A stretch of DNA of 64,000 nucleotides from Candidatus Gastranaerophilales bacterium (lineage in GTDB: Bacteria; Cyanobacteriota; Vampirovibrionia; Gastranaerophilales; Gastranaerophilaceae): assembly GCA_944324945.1 (NCBI GenBank), contig CALUYE010000001.1, positions 496,001 to 560,000 of the forward strand, given 5' to 3'. Positions within the stretch are counted from its first letter, which is position 1. Each line of letters begins with the position of its first letter. A model generated the notes under the pieces. It did not search any database. It was not told the origin of the DNA and worked only from the letters and a program-made list of their open reading frames with translations. Below, one piece after another: positions 60,742-64,000 of this stretch. The translations under genes were made by a program, and so were the position numbers.

Positions 60742-61611
60742 TTATTTATAAATTTTAATTAAAAAATCACTTCCTTTAACCGTGACATAACTTGGATTTT
60801 TCTCTATGATTTCATAAGCATTTTTATTTTTATTATTTTCATCGGGTTCTAAAAATTCGTAATTTTTAACTTTTATATACTTTCTAACTAACTTTACATA
60901 CGCATCAGCCCAGGGGTATAAGGCTCTTAGGTGTCTTTTTACATCTTCTTTTGATTTTGTTAAATCAAGAATTACATCTTTTGTTGATATCTGCGCTTCA
61001 TAAGTTGCATATTTTTCATCCTGCTTTAGAGGCTGAATTTGACCTTTGTCGTATAAATCTAAAAATTCTTTTACCATGGCTCTTGCAAGCTTTGTTGTTT
61101 TTTCTTTTAAAGTAAAACCTGTTTCATTGTCATCTATTGTGATTGCTTCCTGAAGGATTATATCACCTCTGTCAAATTTTTCATTCATAAAATGAATAGT
61201 TAAACCCGTAACTTTTTGATTGTTATAAATTACCCAAAAATAAGGATTTGCTCCTCTGTTTTTAGGCAAAAGCGCGGGATGAAAATTAACACATGGTATT
61301 AAAGATAAAATCCTGCTTTTAAATTTTTCACCCCATGAACCTACTATAATCATATCAGGATTTAATTTGATTATTTCGTTATAAAATTTGTCGCAATTTA
61401 CGCTTGTTCCTTTGATATCGTATATTTTTTTTGATTTTATTATCGTTTTTTCCATTGAAGGATTAAAAATATCCTTAAAAAAAAGTTCAAAAGGATTATA
61501 TTTTCTTCTGTCGTTTCTAAAGACTCCGAGAATTTCATGCTTAGAATCCGATATTCCTTCAATTAAGGAATAAAGCATTTTCCCGTAACCCACTAAAACT
61601 ACTTTTGCCAT
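60742..61611 (-). CDS. Formyltransferase-family protein (Fmt-like)
   Basis: 289 residues. The formyltransferase catalytic triad is visible as Asn-His in VNFHPALLPKNRGANP and Asp in KFDRGDIILQE, with THF-binding context TGLTIHFM. A C-terminal OB-like region (DLTKSKEDVKRHLRALYPWADAYVK) matches methionyl-tRNA formyltransferase. The N-terminal binding loop is short and unusual (GYGKMLYSLIEG). It may be Fmt itself or a formyltransferase acting on amino sugars or nucleotide sugars. It starts 4 nt after the kinase gene upstream. Confidence 0.75.
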   Translation of the reverse strand: MAKVVLVGYGKMLYSLIEGISDSKHEILGVFRNDRRKYNPFELFFKDIFNPSMEKTIIKSKKIYDIKGTSVNCDKFYNEIIKLNPDMIIVGSWGEKFKSRILSLIPCVNFHPALLPKNRGANPYFWVIYNNQKVTGLTIHFMNEKFDRGDIILQEAITIDDNETGFTLKEKTTKLARAMVKEFLDLYDKGQIQPLKQDEKYATYEAQISTKDVILDLTKSKEDVKRHLRALYPWADAYVKLVRKYIKVKNYEFLEPDENNKNKNAYEIIEKNPSYVTVKGSDFLIKIYK

Positions 61612-61615
61612 AAAA

Positions 61616-62482
61616 CTATTCTTCGTAAAAATTATTTGTAATTAAATTTATATATTCAACCATATGTGAAAAATATTCTAAATCGCATTCTCCGTTTAAA
61701 ATTATATCGCATTTGTCTTTGTTTGATGCTACATATTTTTTTCCTGCGGTTTGAATATAATCCCAGTGCTTAAGCGCATTGTTTTCATCCTGATTTCTTT
61801 GTTTTGCGCGGTTTAGAAATCTTTTTTTGCGCTCTGTGTCATCTAAATCAATATAAATTTTTATATCGAAAACATCCTGAATTTTATCGTAAATTGAACA
61901 CATTCCTTCAACAATTATAATTTTTTGAGATTTTACGGGTATGGATTTTGGTTTTGATTTTCCTTCGCCGTTAACAAGATACTCGGGACTTAGAATGTCT
62001 TCTCCTTTTTGAAGGGTTAAAATATCATTTCTTAATAAATCCAAATCAAAATTCTCGGGCGCATCAACATCATATCCTGCATCTCTTAATAAATCAAAAT
62101 TTCCGTATTTTTTAATTAATTGCGAAATGTCTTTAAAGTAATTATCCGCTGTTAAAATATTAACAGGCAGATTTAATTCTTTTATACATTTTGTTATTTG
62201 GTTGCATATAGTTGATTTTCCGCTTGCGCTTTCTCCGCTTAAAGCGATTAAAATTCTGTCATTAGGGCGGTTTATAAGCCTTGTGCTGAATTCGTCAAGA
62301 AAATTTTCCCTATAGCTTAATATTATTTGTTTTGGGGACTTTTTGTCATGATTTATTATTTGTCTGAATTTTGTTTGAAGATAAAACGCAAGAAATGACC
62401 TGCCCGAGCGGGTTTTACAGTTGGGCTTTTGTATTTTTTCTTTCAGTTGATTTTCTAATAAATTTTTAACTAAAGAGTCCAT
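61616..62482 (-). CDS. Uridine kinase-like P-loop protein
   Basis: 288 residues. An N-terminal ~75-residue extension rich in Lys/Arg precedes a P-loop kinase domain with Walker A SGESASGKST, the substrate segment ADNYFKD, the uridine-kinase type DVDAPENFDLDLL and VEGMCSIYD. The fold matches uridine kinase/phosphoribulokinase. The exact substrate is not clear; the C-terminal part lacks other domains. It lies 24 nt after rnpA, in the rpmH-led operon, an unusual place for such a gene. Confidence 0.78.
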   Translation of the reverse strand: MDSLVKNLLENQLKEKIQKPNCKTRSGRSFLAFYLQTKFRQIINHDKKSPKQIILSYRENFLDEFSTRLINRPNDRILIALSGESASGKSTICNQITKCIKELNLPVNILTADNYFKDISQLIKKYGNFDLLRDAGYDVDAPENFDLDLLRNDILTLQKGEDILSPEYLVNGEGKSKPKSIPVKSQKIIIVEGMCSIYDKIQDVFDIKIYIDLDDTERKKRFLNRAKQRNQDENNALKHWDYIQTAGKKYVASNKDKCDIILNGECDLEYFSHMVEYINLITNNFYEE

Positions 62483-62506
62483 GGTATTTATTTAAATCTT
62501 GTGAAT

Positions 62507-62869
62507 TTATTTATTTGCCAATTTTTGGATTAATTGCGAGATTATTTTTTGAATTTCTTCAAAATCGGAATCAAGTATTGAATCTTTTGCGTAAAATATT
62601 AAACTTTTATATCTGTTTATTATATCTGTTTGATTGTTTTTAAACATCAGTCTTACGGTTTCTCTCATAAGACGTTTTATTCTGTTTCTTTTGGTTGCTC
62701 TTTTATGAACTTTTTTAGAAACAACAAAACCTACCCTGGTGGGGCAGTTTTTGTCTTGTTTTAATATTCCTGCGTATAAAATCATTTTGGGGTCAGAAAC
62801 AAAATTTCGATTTTTATACGTTAAGTTAAATGCAAAATTAGCATTTAATCTGTTTTCTTTTTTAAGCAC
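62507..62869 (-). CDS. rnpA: Ribonuclease P protein component
   Basis: 120 residues with a GTG start that overlaps the last 8 nt of rpmH. The RNR motif region [19 protein letters not shown] and the preceding [11 protein letters not shown] are diagnostic. RnpA helps the catalytic RNA trim tRNA 5' ends. The rpmH-rnpA pair is conserved across bacteria. Confidence 0.95.
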   Translation of the reverse strand: MLKKENRLNANFAFNLTYKNRNFVSDPKMILYAGILKQDKNCPTRVGFVVSKKVHKRATKRNRIKRLMRETVRLMFKNNQTDIINRYKSLIFYAKDSILDSDFEEIQKIISQLIQKLANK

Positions 62870-63014
62870 GATTTTTAGCTGTTATTGAAACACTGTGGCG
62901 ACCTTTAGCGCGTCTTGCATTAATGACGCGTCTGCCGTTTTTTGTAGCCATTCTTGCTCTAAAACCGCTGACATTTTGTCTTTTTCTTTTGGTGCCTTCT
63001 AATGTACGGCGCAT
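62862..63014 (-). CDS. rpmH: 50S ribosomal protein L34
   Basis: 50 residues beginning [13 protein letters not shown] and continuing [16 protein letters not shown], the standard L34 core, with a slightly extended tail ([11 protein letters not shown]). It is too short for most ORF filters but unmistakable. An aaggag ribosome site lies at 63023-63028. It shares a divergent promoter region with proC and overlaps the rnpA start. Confidence 0.96.
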   Translation of the reverse strand: MRRTLEGTKRKRQNVSGFRARMATKNGRRVINARRAKGRHSVSITAKNRA

Positions 63015-63056
63015 TTTTTATTCTCCTTGTATATAAATATTAATTTTTGTTAATAC

Positions 63057-63114
63057 TTGACATCGGGTCTGTGTCGGTATTTACTATACTATATTAGACA
63101 AAATAGGGTGTCAA
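63057..63114. promoter_or_regulatory. Back-to-back rpmH/proC promoters
   Basis: Minus strand: TTGACA (63109-63114), a 17-nt spacer and TAGTAT (63086-63091), followed by a leader with aaggag for rpmH. Plus strand: TTGACA (63057-63062) and overlapping TACTAT/TATACT hexamers at 63082-63090 before proC. The two -35 boxes form the inverted repeat CTTGACA/TGTCAAG, and the -10 regions overlap, so only one promoter can be occupied at a time. Confidence 0.6.
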
Positions 63115-63118
63115 GATT

Positions 63119-63934
63119 ATGGAAATAAATGTTAATAAAGATGTTAAGCTTGGAGTTATCGGATGCGGCAAAATGGCAAGCGCTATTTTAGGCGGAGTCT
63201 ATAATAATTCCTTTTTAAAGCAGTCCGATATTTTTTTGTATGACGTTAATAATGATGCCGTTGATAATCTGGTTTCAAAATATAATTTTAATAAAACAAA
63301 ATCAATTTCCGATTTGTTATCAAAAACAAACACAATTCTTTTGGCAATTAAACCGTTTGTAATTAAAGAAGTATTGGATGAGATTAAAAAAGATTATAAC
63401 AATCACCTTATCTTGACAATCGTTGCAGGTGTTAAAACGGAAAAATATAATTCAATTATAAATAGTGCAAAAATAATAAGAATCATGCCAAATACCCCTT
63501 CTCTTATAAACGAAGGAATGAGTGCCGTTTGCTCGAATGATAAGGTTGATATTCAAGAGCTTGATTTTGGTTTTAATTTTATGAAAAATTGCGGTAAGGT
63601 AATTAAAACAACGGAAGATAAAATCGATATTATAACCGCCCTATCAGGTTCAGGCCCCGCTTTTTACTATAGAATAATCGATTTAATGGCAAAAAGTGCT
63701 CAAAAATTAGGACTAAGCTATGATGAAGCCGTTTTATTGTCCTCTCAAACGGCTCTGGGAAGCGCTAAAATGGTTTTAGAAAACGATTTTCAAATTGAAC
63801 AATTAATAAAAAACGTTACAACCCCCGGCGGATGTACGGAAGTTGGCAATAATGTTTTAAATGAATCGGACATTGATAAAATTCTTGATAAAACAATTAA
63901 AGATACTATGCAAAAAGCAATCGAATTAGGTTAA
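63119..63934 (+). CDS. proC: Pyrroline-5-carboxylate reductase
   Basis: 271 residues, the last step of proline synthesis. The dinucleotide-binding N-terminus is GVIGCGKMASAILGG, the substrate region IRIMPNTPSLINEGMSAV, and the C-terminal helical dimer domain ALSGSGPAFYYRIIDLMA ... TPGGCTEVG is intact. The start is very close to the divergent promoter, with only a weak ribosome site (gggtg). Its stop codon overlaps that of the gene ending at 63931 on the other strand. Confidence 0.95.
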   Translation: MEINVNKDVKLGVIGCGKMASAILGGVYNNSFLKQSDIFLYDVNNDAVDNLVSKYNFNKTKSISDLLSKTNTILLAIKPFVIKEVLDEIKKDYNNHLILTIVAGVKTEKYNSIINSAKIIRIMPNTPSLINEGMSAVCSNDKVDIQELDFGFNFMKNCGKVIKTTEDKIDIITALSGSGPAFYYRIIDLMAKSAQKLGLSYDEAVLLSSQTALGSAKMVLENDFQIEQLIKNVTTPGGCTEVGNNVLNESDIDKILDKTIKDTMQKAIELG

Positions 63935-64000
63935 TAACCTATCTGGCTATAAACGGCATCAACGTATTCTTGTCCTTGCTGCGTATTAATACCGTTTTTG
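63931..64000 (-). CDS. 3' end of a gene running in from the right edge
   Basis: An open minus-strand frame of 22 codons reaches the window edge and ends TQQGQEYVDAVYSQIGY at a TAA that overlaps the proC stop. It could be the C-terminus of a convergent gene. The fragment is too short to name a family. Confidence 0.45.
   Translation of the reverse strand, partial: KNGINTQQGQEYVDAVYSQIGY

Overview
The window is AT-rich chromosomal DNA from a bacterium with a double-membrane envelope (LptB and LptF/G, signal peptides, a type IV pilin-like protein) that divides with FtsZ and a MinCDE system. NusB has the long form and N-terminus known from cyanobacteria, and the window also carries GH57 and GH77 glycogen enzymes and a DapL-like aminotransferase. 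Together these suggest a non-photosynthetic cyanobacterial relative, Vampirovibrionia/Melainabacteria, probably gut Gastranaerophilales. That placement is inference; no rRNA gene is present to confirm it. I saw no tRNA gene, CRISPR array, prophage or full insertion sequence.

Layout. 0-9.7 kb: the 3' end of ftsZ, an HMGL-like aldolase, a divergent GH77 glucanotransferase, clpP, a leftward ricT-rsfS-mtaB operon, a matrixin-type protease, ybaB and small zinc-ribbon genes. 9.8-20 kb: a MurT-like Mur ligase without GatD, nusB-ftsY-comEC, a DUF378 gene behind a large hairpin, an M16 protease and a ferredoxin-nitroreductase. 20-31.6 kb: a GH57 branching enzyme, a pilin-like protein, decayed XRE regulators, a leftward HD-GYP/TPR/comM operon and two related proteins that look like AAA+ domains without a P-loop. 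31.6-41.7 kb: ctpA, speE-aroA, engB, a small accessory islet (HAD, SNase, XRE, a GC-rich inverted-repeat element, a KWAEAIGQSL-type protein), hpf, an aminotransferase and secG. 41.7-57.6 kb: minCDE, rplI, and the overlapping operon polA - secreted protein - priA - giant double UvrD-like helicase - PD-(D/E)XK nuclease, followed by two WYL regulators and an S1-domain protein. 57.6-64 kb: envelope genes including lptF and lptB, a formyltransferase, a uridine-kinase-like protein, rnpA, rpmH and divergent proC.

The most interesting points are: (1) a probable AddAB/RecBC-like machine in which an inactive B-like helicase half and an active A-like half are fused in one 1269-residue chain, with the nuclease as a separate coupled gene beside polA and priA and near a pair of WYL regulators; (2) a repeated promoter layout, TATAAT placed 6-8 nt before the ATG with no Shine-Dalgarno sequence, implying leaderless mRNAs for about eight genes; (3) the tandem P-loop-less AAA-like proteins and a short N-terminal motif they share with the glucanotransferase; (4) several broken XRE regulators and a MITE-like repeat marking small accessory sites.
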